From the NCBI RefSeq assembly GCF_017874715.1, contig NZ_JAGGLR010000029.1, forward strand, positions 62,001 to 126,000: a stretch of DNA of 64,000 nucleotides, given 5' to 3'. This DNA comes from Streptomyces iranensis (GTDB taxonomy: Bacteria; Actinomycetota; Actinomycetes; Streptomycetales; Streptomycetaceae). Shown one piece after another: positions 24,806 through 33,335 of this stretch. A program made the position numbers and the translations under genes. The notes under the pieces are model-generated. The model ran no database searches. It saw only the letters and a program-made list of their open reading frames with translations, and had not been told where the DNA came from. Each line of letters opens with the position of its first letter. The stretch's first letter is position 1.

Positions 24806-24835
24806 GAGAGTTACCGTCAAACGACAGTAACTCTC
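24806..24835. promoter_or_regulatory. TetR-type operator before the MFS gene
   Basis: GAGAGTTACCGTC (24806-24818) and GACAGTAACTCTC (24823-24835) are inverted copies with one mismatch around AAAC. This is the size and symmetry of a TetR operator. It lies directly upstream of the ribosome-binding site of the TetR-MFS operon. Confidence 0.7.
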
Positions 24836-24854
24836 AAAAGATGTGGACTGTCAA

Positions 24855-24924
24855 TCGGGAGTGTCTATCGGGACCGTCCGTCGGGGCCGTCCGTCGGGGC
24901 CGTCCATCGGGATCGTCCATCGGG
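24855..24924. repeat. 13-bp tandem repeat, five units
   Basis: Units beginning TCGGG start at 24855, 24868, 24881, 24894 and 24907, with a partial sixth. The consensus is close to TCGGGGCCGTCCG. The array fills the gap between the efflux operon promoter and the hemolysin-III gene. Confidence 0.9.
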
Positions 24925-24927
24925 TGA

Positions 24928-25638
24928 TCAGGCGTGCTGATAGGCCACCAGGGAGATGCCGACGTAGTGCACGACGAAGGCGGCCAGTGTGAAGCTGTGG
25001 AACACCTCGTGGAAGCCGAACCAGCGGGGTGAGGGGTTGGGGCGCTTGGTGCCGTAGATCACCGCGCCCACGCTGTAGAGCAGCCCGCCGACGACGATCA
25101 GCGTCATCACGGCGATGCCGCCGGTGCGCAGGAAGTCGGGCAGGAAGAAGATGGCCGCCCAGCCCAGCGCGATGTAGCACGGGGTGTACAGCCAGCGTGG
25201 GGCGCCGACCCAGAAGACCCGGAAGGCGATTCCGGCGAGCGCTCCGGCCCACACCAGCCACAGCAGCAACTGCTGTTTGCCGTGTGGCAGGAGCAGCAGT
25301 GTGAAGGGCGTATAGGTGCCCGCGATGATCAGGAAGATATTGGCGTGGTCCAGCCGCCGCAGCACCGCGGCGGTGCGCGGTCCCCAATTGCCGCGGTGGT
25401 AAAGGGCGCTGGTGCCGAACAGCGCACAGGCGGTGAGCGTGAAGATGGCGCAGGCCAGCCGCCCGCGCGGACTGTCGGCGAGGGCCGTCAGCACCACCCC
25501 GGAGACCAGGACCGCGGGAAACATGCCGGCGTGCAGCCAGCCGCGCAGCATCGGCTTCAGGGGGAGCGGCGGGGCCGCTTCGGGCCCTGGGGGATTCTCA
25601 ACGGCGGCATCGGGCGCGGCGGCAGTCATGGCGCTCAT
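24928..25638 (-). CDS. hemolysin III family (PAQR-like) membrane protein
   Basis: The 236-residue protein has seven predicted membrane helices. It carries the family's metal-site residues: ALFGTSALYHRG, RRLDHANIFLIIAGTYTPF, and the C-terminal FHEVFHSFTLAAFVVHY (three His and nearby Ser and Asp). Bacterial members (TrhA/YqfA) affect membrane fluidity and are distant relatives of PAQR receptors. A direct haemolytic function is doubtful. The ATG at 25638 or the one three codons later is the start. Confidence 0.92.
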   Translation of the reverse strand: MSAMTAAAPDAAVENPPGPEAAPPLPLKPMLRGWLHAGMFPAVLVSGVVLTALADSPRGRLACAIFTLTACALFGTSALYHRGNWGPRTAAVLRRLDHANIFLIIAGTYTPFTLLLLPHGKQQLLLWLVWAGALAGIAFRVFWVGAPRWLYTPCYIALGWAAIFFLPDFLRTGGIAVMTLIVVGGLLYSVGAVIYGTKRPNPSPRWFGFHEVFHSFTLAAFVVHYVGISLVAYQHA

Positions 25639-25803
25639 GCTACCTACGCCACCGTAAGTTACCGGTCCATGTCGAGTGGTGATGGTCACCAAGGCGCCCA
25701 CTGGACAGATGGCCCGTACAGTCGGATGATCAAATGAGCGCGGTCGGCACCGGATGAGCTGAGCATCCGGGTCGCAGCCCCCAAGGGGTAGCTGTCTCCA
25801 TAA

Positions 25804-25827
25804 ACGGATATGAGTGCACATATCCGT
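25804..25827. promoter_or_regulatory. palindrome in the pckG leader
   Basis: ACGGATATG (25804-25812) and CATATCCGT (25819-25827) are exact inverted copies around six bases. The site is 57 bp upstream of the pckG start codon, so it is a strong operator candidate for carbon-source control. The regulator is unknown. Confidence 0.6.
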
Positions 25828-25883
25828 CCAAACCCTCAATCAAGACGCCGGAGCGAGTGCGGTTCCGGCGGGATGGAGCGATC

Positions 25884-27719
25884 GTGGCGCCCAGCAATGT
25901 GGCTTCCTCCCTCACGACCACCCCGAGCCCCACGAACCACCAGGAGCTGGTCTCCTGGGTCGACGAGATCGCCGCCCTCACCCAGCCGGATCGGGTGGTG
26001 TGGTGCGACGGCTCGGAGGCGGAGTACGACCGCCTGTGCGCGGAGCTCGTCGAGAAGGGCACCTTCAAGCGCCTTGACCCGATCAAGCGCCCCAACTCGT
26101 ACTACGCCGCCTCCGATCCGAGCGATGTGGCGCGCGTCGAGGACCGTACGTTCATATGCTCCGAGAAGGAGGCGGACGCGGGCCCGACGAACCACTGGAA
26201 ACACCCCGATGAGATGCGCCAGATCTTCTCGGGGGAGCAGGGCGTCTTCCGGGGTTCGATGCGCGGCCGGACCATGTACGTCGTGCCCTTCTGCATGGGC
26301 CCGCTCGGCTCGTCGCTGTCCGCGATCGGCGTCGAGATCACCGACTCCGCCTACGTGGCGGTCTCCATGCGCACCATGACCCGCATGGGGCAGGAGGTCC
26401 TCGACGTCCTCGGGGACGAGGGCTTCTTCGTCAAGGCCGTCCACACCCTCGGTGCCCCGCTGGAGCCGGGCCAGGCCGATGTGCCCTGGCCGTGCAACCC
26501 GACCAAGTACATCTCGCACTTCCCGGAGGCGCGGGAGATCTGGTCGTACGGCTCCGGCTACGGCGGCAACGCCCTGCTCGGCAAGAAGTGCTACGCCCTG
26601 CGCATCGCCTCCGTGATGGCGCGGGACGAGGGCTGGCTCGCCGAGCACATGCTGATCCTCAAACTCACCCCGCCGCGCGGGGAGGCCAAGTACGTGGCCG
26701 CGGCGTTCCCGAGCGCGTGTGGCAAGACCAACCTCGCGATGCTGGAGCCGACCATCCGGGGCTGGACGGTCGAGACGATCGGCGACGACATCGCCTGGAT
26801 GCGGTTCGGCGAGGACGGCAGGCTGTACGCGATCAACCCCGAGGCGGGCTTCTTCGGTGTCGCGCCCGGCACCGGTGAGCACACCAACGCCAACGCGATG
26901 AAGACCCTGTGGGGGAACTCGGTCTTCACCAACGTCGCGCTCACCGAGGACGGCGATGTGTGGTGGGAGGGCATGACCGAGGAGCCGCCCGCCCATCTGA
27001 CCGACTGGAAGGGCAACGACTGGACCCCGGCGAGCGAGACGCCCGCGGCCCACCCCAACGCCCGCTTCACCGTGCCGGCCGGGCAGTGCCCGATCATCGC
27101 GCCCGAGTGGGAGGACCCCAAGGGCGTGCCGATCTCGGCGATCCTCTTCGGCGGCCGCCGGGCCAGCGCCGTTCCGCTGGTGACGGAGTCCTTCGACTGG
27201 CAGCACGGCGTCTTCCTCGGCGCCAACGTGGCGAGCGAGAAGACCGCCGCGGCCGAGGGCAAGGTCGGGGAGCTGCGCCGCGACCCGTTCGCCATGCTGC
27301 CGTTCTGCGGCTACAACATGGGCGACTACATGGCTCATTGGGTGGAGGTCGGCAAGAACGCCGACGCTGCCAAGCTGCCGAAGATCTACTACGTCAACTG
27401 GTTCCGCAAGGACGCCGACGGGCGCTTCGTCTGGCCGGGCTTCGGCGAGAACAGCCGGGTGCTGAAGTGGATCGTCGACCGCCTGGACGGCAAGGCCGAG
27501 GGTGTGGAGTCCCCGATCGGGGTGCTGCCGGCGCCCGGGGCGCTGGACACCGACGGTCTGGACCTCGACGACGCCTCGCTGGAGCTGCTGCTCACGGTCG
27601 ACAAGGAGGTCTGGCGCGACGAGGCCGGGCTGGTGCCCGACCACCTCAACACCTTCGGCGAGCACACGCCCAAGGAGATGTGGGACGAGTACCACGCGCT
27701 GGTGAAGCGCCTGGGCTGA
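25884..27719 (+). CDS. pckG: phosphoenolpyruvate carboxykinase (GTP)
   Basis: PEPCK converts oxaloacetate and GTP to PEP, GDP and CO2, linking the TCA cycle to gluconeogenesis. The 611-residue protein has the GTP-type kinase P-loop FPSACGKTNLAML (about residues 275-287), the catalytic-site segment ERTF/DRTFICSEKEADAGPTNHW, and the nucleotide-binding FGGRR. The GTG at 25884 is preferred: GGATGGAG precedes it and the length matches actinobacterial enzymes (about 606). A palindrome upstream may be its operator, and a 12-bp hairpin follows the gene. Confidence 0.97.
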   Translation: MAPSNVASSLTTTPSPTNHQELVSWVDEIAALTQPDRVVWCDGSEAEYDRLCAELVEKGTFKRLDPIKRPNSYYAASDPSDVARVEDRTFICSEKEADAGPTNHWKHPDEMRQIFSGEQGVFRGSMRGRTMYVVPFCMGPLGSSLSAIGVEITDSAYVAVSMRTMTRMGQEVLDVLGDEGFFVKAVHTLGAPLEPGQADVPWPCNPTKYISHFPEAREIWSYGSGYGGNALLGKKCYALRIASVMARDEGWLAEHMLILKLTPPRGEAKYVAAAFPSACGKTNLAMLEPTIRGWTVETIGDDIAWMRFGEDGRLYAINPEAGFFGVAPGTGEHTNANAMKTLWGNSVFTNVALTEDGDVWWEGMTEEPPAHLTDWKGNDWTPASETPAAHPNARFTVPAGQCPIIAPEWEDPKGVPISAILFGGRRASAVPLVTESFDWQHGVFLGANVASEKTAAAEGKVGELRRDPFAMLPFCGYNMGDYMAHWVEVGKNADAAKLPKIYYVNWFRKDADGRFVWPGFGENSRVLKWIVDRLDGKAEGVESPIGVLPAPGALDTDGLDLDDASLELLLTVDKEVWRDEAGLVPDHLNTFGEHTPKEMWDEYHALVKRLG

Positions 27720-27735
27720 GCCACCCCGCTCCGTG

Positions 27736-27770
27736 GGCCGGGGCCCGTGCTTCAGGCGCGGGCCCCGGCC
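27736..27770 (+). terminator. terminator of pckG
   Basis: GGCCGGGGCCCG (27736-27747) pairs perfectly with CGGGCCCCGGCC (27759-27770) across 11 bases. It starts 17 bp past the stop codon. Short CGGCTTCGG-type repeats follow up to 27875. Confidence 0.8.
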
Positions 27771-27875
27771 GTGCGCCTCTCTCCGGCCGTACAGCGCACT
27801 TCGGCTTCGGACTCGGCTTCGGTCCCCGGCCTCGGCTTCGGCCCCGGCCCCGGCCTCGGACTCGGCCGAGCCCGC

Positions 27876-28286
27876 TCAGGCCGCGAGGCCCAGGGCGGTC
27901 GCGTGGGAGCGCATGCGCTCGGCCGCCAGCGTCGTGGCCGCCGTGTCGTCCCGGGACGTGGCCACGACCAGGGCCCATCCGGCCAGGGTGTGGGCGCGCT
28001 GGTGGAGGGCGGCGATACGCGCCGGGTCCGTGGCCGCCGTCGTGGGTGCCGCGCGCAGCGGGGCGCGGCCGTCGCGCAGGCGGGTGGCCTGCTCGGCGAG
28101 GCGCTGGGCGGCGTCGTCGAGGGTGGTGTCCGGGGTGAGGGTGCGCAGCTCGTCCGTCACGGTGAGCAGCGCGGTCAGATGTCCGGCCAGCCGGATGTCC
28201 AGCTCTTCCTCGCGGGAGCGGTGCGGGAAGTCGGGCGTGGGCTCGGCCATGCTGTGGACCGACTTGGTGCGGATCGGTTCGTACAT
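27876..28286 (-). CDS. small soluble hypothetical protein
   Basis: The 136-residue protein is helical and rich in Ala, Arg and Thr (LAGHLTALLTVTDELRTL; RIAALHQRAHTLAGWALVVATSRDDTAATTLAAERMRSHATALGLAA). It has no membrane helix or known motif. The ATG has GGAGG at ideal spacing. It may belong to an uncharacterised Streptomyces family, possibly DUF6238; this is from memory and uncertain. A palindrome 36 bp upstream suggests control by a Fur/PerR-like or similar repressor. Confidence 0.7.
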   Translation of the reverse strand: MYEPIRTKSVHSMAEPTPDFPHRSREEELDIRLAGHLTALLTVTDELRTLTPDTTLDDAAQRLAEQATRLRDGRAPLRAAPTTAATDPARIAALHQRAHTLAGWALVVATSRDDTAATTLAAERMRSHATALGLAA

Positions 28287-28321
28287 GGATGGCCTCCAAG
28301 GGGTGAGGAGACCATCCTAAC

Positions 28322-28336
28322 TTAGACTCTGTCTAA
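28322..28336. promoter_or_regulatory. Fur-like palindrome upstream of the small hypothetical gene
   Basis: TTAGAC, three bases, GTCTAA form a perfect 6-3-6 palindrome 36 bp upstream of the start codon at 28286. Its shape and AT-rich arms recall Fur/PerR-type boxes, but no such regulator is encoded nearby. Confidence 0.5.
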
Positions 28337-28356
28337 AGTTGAGCAGTAACTAAAGA

Positions 28357-29568
28357 TCAGGGTTGGCCGTATCCGTCCAGAAAGTTCCCGATCCTGGTCA
28401 CCGCGTCGGCCAGATCCTTCTTGGCGGGCAGCGTCACGATGCGGAAGTGATCCGGCTCCGGCCAGTTGAACCCCGTGCCGTGCACGATCATGATCTTCTC
28501 GGCCCGCAGCAGGTCCAGGACCATCTGCCGGTCGTCCTTGATCTTGTAGACCTTGGGGTCCAGCTTCGGGAACGCGTACAGCGCGCCCTTGGGCTTCACG
28601 CAGGTGACGCCCGGGATCTGGGTCAGCAGGTCGTACGCCGTGTCCCGCTGCTCCACCAGCCGGCCGCCGGGAAGCACCAGGTCATTGATCGACTGACGGC
28701 CGCCGAGCGCCGTGGCCACCGCGTGCTGCGCGGGCATATTGGCGCACAGCCGCATATTGGCCAGGATGGTCAGCCCCTCCAGATAGCTGGCGGCATGGGC
28801 CTTCGGGCCGCAGACCGCGAGCCAGCCGCTGCGGTAGCCCGCCACCCGGTACGCCTTGGAGAGCCCGTTGAAGGTGAGGGTCAGCAGGTCCGGGGCGACG
28901 GCGGTGGTCGGGGTGTGGGTGGCGCCGTCGTAGAGGATCTTGTCGTAGATCTCGTCCGAGCAGACGATCAGCTGGTGGCGGCGGGCGATGTCGGTCAGGC
29001 CGCGCAGCATCTCCTCGCCGTAGACGGCGCCCGTGGGGTTGTTCGGGTTGATGATGACGAGCGCCTTGGTGCGGTCGGTGACCTTGCGCTCGATGTCGGC
29101 CAGGTCCGGCAGCCAGTCCGACTGCTCATCGCAGCGGTAGTGGACGGCGGTACCGCCGGCGAGCGAGACCGAGGCGGTCCACAGCGGATAGTCGGGGGCG
29201 GGGACGAGGACCTCGTCGCCGTCGTCCAGCAGCCCCTGCATCGACATCTGGATCAGCTCCGAGACGCCGTTGCCGAGGAAGATGTCCTCGACGTCGAGGT
29301 TGATGCCCTGGGTCTGGTAGTGCTGCATCACCGCGCGCCGCGCGGACAGCAGGCCCTTGGCGTCGCCGTAGCCGTGGGCGTCGCCGAGGTTCCGGAGCAT
29401 GTCCTCGAGGATCTCCGGGGGGCATTCGAAGCCGAAGGTCGCCGGATTTCCGGTGTTGAGCTTGAGGATGCGGTGTCCTGCCGCCTCCAGCCGCATCGCC
29501 TCCTCGAGCACCGGGCCACGGATTTCGTAGCAGACGTTGGAGAGCTTCGTGGACTGGATCACCTGCAT
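28357..29568 (-). CDS. alanine-type aminotransferase (class I/II PLP, AlaA-like)
   Basis: The 403-residue enzyme is a class I/II fold-type I aminotransferase. It has the substrate loop NTGNPATFGFECP, the PLP-binding NNPTGAVYGEEML and the lysine in LTFNGLSKAYRVAGYRSGWL. The closest known role is alanine transaminase (AlaA of Escherichia coli), exchanging alanine with 2-oxoglutarate. Other small amino acids are possible. ATG at 29568 fits the conserved MQVIQSTKLSNVCYEIRGP; the frame extends to 29619 but without homology. It is transcribed alone. Confidence 0.93.
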   Translation of the reverse strand: MQVIQSTKLSNVCYEIRGPVLEEAMRLEAAGHRILKLNTGNPATFGFECPPEILEDMLRNLGDAHGYGDAKGLLSARRAVMQHYQTQGINLDVEDIFLGNGVSELIQMSMQGLLDDGDEVLVPAPDYPLWTASVSLAGGTAVHYRCDEQSDWLPDLADIERKVTDRTKALVIINPNNPTGAVYGEEMLRGLTDIARRHQLIVCSDEIYDKILYDGATHTPTTAVAPDLLTLTFNGLSKAYRVAGYRSGWLAVCGPKAHAASYLEGLTILANMRLCANMPAQHAVATALGGRQSINDLVLPGGRLVEQRDTAYDLLTQIPGVTCVKPKGALYAFPKLDPKVYKIKDDRQMVLDLLRAEKIMIVHGTGFNWPEPDHFRIVTLPAKKDLADAVTRIGNFLDGYGQP

Positions 29569-29821
29569 GTCGGCAACCTTACGGCGGTGTATCCGGGGAC
29601 GCTCGGTGTTTTTCACCACGTGGACGGTGTACGGGGGCGCCGGGCGGTGCGGCCGCGATCCCGTGCGCCGCCCCGGAGCGGCACGTCGCGCGGGATAACG
29701 AGTCTGTTTCTGGTGTTAATTTCCGCGAAAGAAGGGTTGGCCCGAACGGGTTGCGTGGCTATCGTTCACGCACTTCACCCAATCGTTCCGCTGAACGAAT
29801 AAGGGAAGGGTGCCCCCGTTC

Positions 29822-31447
29822 ATGCCCCCGTTGTCCGAGATCTCCCACCGCACAGCCGCCGCCGTGGCCGGGATACCGCGGCGGTCGGTGCTCACCACCG
29901 CTGCGGCGGCCGTCGCCGCGCTCGGCGGCTCCGCCGCGCTGACCGGCTGCTCGGGAGCCGCCTCCGCCTCCCCGTCGAGGGCCGTGCCCACCCGGGGCCC
30001 GGCCGGGCGGCCCGACCGCGGCGGCACGCTGCGCATCGCCCGGCCGCCCGCCTCCGACGCCGAGACCCTGGACCCCGCGAGCGCGCTGTCCGCGTACGAG
30101 TACCTCGGCGCGCTCTACAACCGCCTCGTGCGGATCGCGCCCGACGGCACCGTGGCCCCCGACCTCGCCGAGTCCTGGGAGCCCGACGCCAAGGCCGCCA
30201 CCTGGACCTTCCGGCTGCGCCGCGGCGTCACCTTCCACGACGGCCGCGCCTTCACCTCCGCCGACGCCGCCTACACCCTGCGTCACATCCTCGACAAGGC
30301 GACCGCGTCCCCGCAGGCCCCCGTGCTGTCCCCGCTGGTCGACCCGGGGCGGCTGCGCACCCCCGACGCCCACACCCTCGTCGTCCCCCTGAAGAGCCCG
30401 CACGCCGAGTTCCCCAGCCTGCTCACCCACTACAACTGCTACGTCGTGCCCGAGGGCAGCGCCGGCTCCATCGGCCGCACCGGCATCGGCACCGGCCCCT
30501 TCCGGCTCGCCGCCTTCACCGCCGCCGGGCCCGGCCGGGTCACCGCCTACGCCGACCACTGGGCCGGGCGCCCGGTCCTGGACGCGATCGACTTCTACAC
30601 CGTGGCCGATATGCAGGCCCGCTCCAACGCCCTGCTCGCCGGGCAGGTCGATCTGCTCTCCCAGACCAATCTCGACTTCGCCACCGCCCGGGTCGTCGCC
30701 GCCTCCGACCGCGCCACCATCGCCCGCGCCGAGAACGCCCAGTGGTACGTGCTGCCGATGCTCACCACCGAGAAGCCCTTCACCGATCCGCGGGTGCGGC
30801 AGGCGATGAAGCTCGCCTACGACCCCGCGCACATCCTGAAGGCCGCCCTCCAGGGCGCGGGCACGGCCGGCTGGGACAACCCCGTCCCGTCGAACGACCC
30901 CGCCCATATCGCCGCCCACCCCGGCCACGACCCCGAGAAGGCCCGACACCTGCTGAAGCGGGCCGGGCACGAGCGGCTGGCGGTGGACCTCTACACCTCC
31001 TCCTACGACCCGATCTTCACGCCCATGGCCCTCGCCTACCAGGAGTCGGCCGGGCGCGCGGGCATCCGGATCCGGGTCAAGACCGCGGCCGCGGACTCGT
31101 ACTACACCCAGATCTGGATGAAGAAGCCGCTCATGGCCACCTACTGGTACACCGGGCGCCCCGTCGACCAGCTCCTCAACCAGGTCTTCCGCGGCGGCTC
31201 CTCGTACAACGAGACCGCCTGGTCGGACAAGGAGTTCGACGCGCTGCTCGACCGGGCCCGCCGGGAGACCGACGAGGGCCACCGGCGCGAGCTGTACGGA
31301 CAGGCGCAGACGCTCGTCGTCGAGCGGGGCGGGGCGATCACTCCGATGTTCGCCGACCGGCTCGTCGGGATCTCCCGGAAGGTGCGCGGCTACGCCGAGC
31401 ACGGCTTCGAGTTCGACTATCTCCACATCGGGCTGAAGGGGGCGTGA
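29822..31447 (+). CDS. ABC transporter substrate-binding lipoprotein, peptide/nickel (family 5)
   Basis: The 541-residue protein has a twin-arginine-like signal (IPRRSVLTTAAAAVAAL) ending in a lipobox (LTGC), so it is probably exported folded and lipid-anchored. The mature part is an SBP family 5 protein (AETLDPASALSAYEYLGALYNRLVRI; DLAESWEPDAKAATWTFRLRRGVTFHDGRAFTSADAAYTL). It would capture peptides, nickel chelates or similar ligands. GTG at 29810 or ATG at 29822 can start it; the ATG is used here because the GTG sits too close to its ribosome-binding site. It heads a four-gene importer operon. Confidence 0.92.
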   Translation: MPPLSEISHRTAAAVAGIPRRSVLTTAAAAVAALGGSAALTGCSGAASASPSRAVPTRGPAGRPDRGGTLRIARPPASDAETLDPASALSAYEYLGALYNRLVRIAPDGTVAPDLAESWEPDAKAATWTFRLRRGVTFHDGRAFTSADAAYTLRHILDKATASPQAPVLSPLVDPGRLRTPDAHTLVVPLKSPHAEFPSLLTHYNCYVVPEGSAGSIGRTGIGTGPFRLAAFTAAGPGRVTAYADHWAGRPVLDAIDFYTVADMQARSNALLAGQVDLLSQTNLDFATARVVAASDRATIARAENAQWYVLPMLTTEKPFTDPRVRQAMKLAYDPAHILKAALQGAGTAGWDNPVPSNDPAHIAAHPGHDPEKARHLLKRAGHERLAVDLYTSSYDPIFTPMALAYQESAGRAGIRIRVKTAAADSYYTQIWMKKPLMATYWYTGRPVDQLLNQVFRGGSSYNETAWSDKEFDALLDRARRETDEGHRRELYGQAQTLVVERGGAITPMFADRLVGISRKVRGYAEHGFEFDYLHIGLKGA

Positions 31448-32406
31448 TGTTCTCTTTCCTCCTCCGCCGTGTGGTCGCCGCGCTCGGCACCCTGCTGCTC
31501 TCCTCGGTCATGGTCTTCCTCGCCGTCCAGGCGCTGCCCGGCGATGTCGCCACGCAGGTGCTCGGCAGGGACGCCACCCCCGACGCGGTCGCCGCGCTGC
31601 GCAAGCAGATGGGTCTCGACCAGCCCGCCTGGGAGCGGTACGCCGACTGGATCAAGGGCGCCCTGCACGGCGACTTCGGCACCTCGCTGGTCACCACCAA
31701 GCCGGTGGGCGGCGAGGTCGCCCAGTACCTCGGCAACTCCGCCCTGATCGCCGTCGTCACCGTCCTCTTCGCGGTCACCGGCTCCGTCGTCCTCGGTGTC
31801 GTGGCCGGGCTCTACCGCGACCGCTGGCCCGACCAGCTGATCTCCACGGTCAGCCTGGTCGGGATGAGCGTCCCCGAATTCGTCGTGGCCACGGTGCTGG
31901 TGCTCGCCTTCTCCGTCACCGTGCCGGTGTTTCCCGCCGTGGTGCTGTACGGGCCGGGGGCCGGGGTCGGGCAGCTGCTCCCGGCGGTGTGGCTGCCCGC
32001 CGCCTCGCTGGCGATCGTCATGGCCGCGTACATCGTGCGGATGGCCCGTACCTCGGTGATCGACGTCATGGCGAGCGAATACGTCACCACGGCCCGGCTC
32101 AAGGGGCTGACCACCTGGCGCGTGGTCACCCGGCACGCGCTGCCCAGCGCCCTGCTGCCCACGCTGCACGTCATCGCGCTCAATGTGGCGTGGCTGGTGG
32201 GCGGCGTCGCCGTGGTCGAGAACGTCTTCAACTATCCCGGCATCGGGAAGCTGATGCTCACCTCCGTGCAGAACCGCGATCTGCCGGTCATCCAGGCCAT
32301 CGCCCTCATCAGCGCCGTCGTCTACGTCGTCTGCAACCTCGCCGCCGACCTCGGGTCCATGGCCCTCAATCCCAAGCTCCGCACCCGAGGAGGGAGGATC
32401 CGATGA
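31447..32406 (+). CDS. ABC transporter permease DppB/OppB type
   Basis: The 319-residue permease has six membrane helices. The N-terminus is typical for the DppB subclass (MFSFLLRRVVAALGTLLLSSVMVFLAVQALPGD). It also contains the EAA loop (EYVTTARLKGLTTWRVVTRHALPSALLPTL). Its ATG shares one base with the stop codon of the substrate-binding gene (TGATG). It forms half of the channel. Confidence 0.95.
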   Translation: MFSFLLRRVVAALGTLLLSSVMVFLAVQALPGDVATQVLGRDATPDAVAALRKQMGLDQPAWERYADWIKGALHGDFGTSLVTTKPVGGEVAQYLGNSALIAVVTVLFAVTGSVVLGVVAGLYRDRWPDQLISTVSLVGMSVPEFVVATVLVLAFSVTVPVFPAVVLYGPGAGVGQLLPAVWLPAASLAIVMAAYIVRMARTSVIDVMASEYVTTARLKGLTTWRVVTRHALPSALLPTLHVIALNVAWLVGGVAVVENVFNYPGIGKLMLTSVQNRDLPVIQAIALISAVVYVVCNLAADLGSMALNPKLRTRGGRIR

Positions 32407-33335
32407 GCTCTGTGAAGGAGCCCGCGGGCGCGACCCCGTCGTCCGCCGCGCCGTCGACCCCCGCGCCGCCGCCCGCGCCCGTACGGCCCGGCTTCGCCGC
32501 CCGCACCTGGCGCACGGTGCGCTCCTCCCGCCCGGCCGTCATCGGGCTCGCGATCGTGGCCGTTCATGTGGTGGTCGCGCTGCTCGCCCCGCTGCTCACG
32601 CCGTACCACCCCACCACCGGCGACGCCTCGCACGCGCTGCTCGGGCCGAGCGCCGACCACTGGGCGGGCACCGACCAGTACGGGCGCGATGTGCTGACCC
32701 GGGTGCTCTACGGCGGGCGGTACGCGCTCGGCGTCTCCGTCACCGCGACCCTCATCACCATCGCACTCGGCGCCGTCCTCGGCTGTGCGGCCGCGCTGCG
32801 CGGCGGCTGGCTGGACGACGTGGTCATGCGCGTCCTGGACGCGGTGCTGTCCATCCCCGCGATCCTCGTCCTGCTGGTGATCGTCACCGCGCTGGGCACC
32901 GGGTCCTCGGTCATCGTGCTGGCCATCGCCGTCGTCTGCGTTCCCCAGGTGGTGCGGGTGGTGCGGGGTGCCGCGCTCACCGTCGTGCCCCAGGACTACG
33001 TCACCGCGGCGCGGGCCCGGGGCGAGAGCACCTGGGCGATTCTGCGGCGCGAGGTGCTGCCCAACATCAGCGATGTGGTGTGCGTCGAGTTCGCGATGCG
33101 GGCGTCGTGGGTGGTGCTGCTGATCTCCTCGCTGTCGTTCCTCGGCTTCGGCGCGGATCCGCCCACTCCCGACTGGGGGCTGATGGTCTCGGAGAACCGC
33201 ACCGCGATCACCGTGGTGCCGATGGCCAGCCTCGCGCCGATCATCGGCCTGGCCACGATGGTGGTCGGGCTCAACCTCGCGGCCGACGGCCTGTCGAAGG
33301 CGTGGGGCGTGGACCGGATCAGGGAGGGCGTCTGA
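32403..33335 (+). CDS. ABC transporter permease DppC/OppC type
   Basis: The 310-residue partner permease has a long Pro/Ala N-terminus, HWAGTDQYGRDVLTRVLYGGRYALGVS (the DppC hallmark), and the EAA loop DYVTAARARGESTWAILRREVLPN. It overlaps the previous gene by ATGA and the next by a shared base. Confidence 0.95.
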   Translation: MSSVKEPAGATPSSAAPSTPAPPPAPVRPGFAARTWRTVRSSRPAVIGLAIVAVHVVVALLAPLLTPYHPTTGDASHALLGPSADHWAGTDQYGRDVLTRVLYGGRYALGVSVTATLITIALGAVLGCAAALRGGWLDDVVMRVLDAVLSIPAILVLLVIVTALGTGSSVIVLAIAVVCVPQVVRVVRGAALTVVPQDYVTAARARGESTWAILRREVLPNISDVVCVEFAMRASWVVLLISSLSFLGFGADPPTPDWGLMVSENRTAITVVPMASLAPIIGLATMVVGLNLAADGLSKAWGVDRIREGV

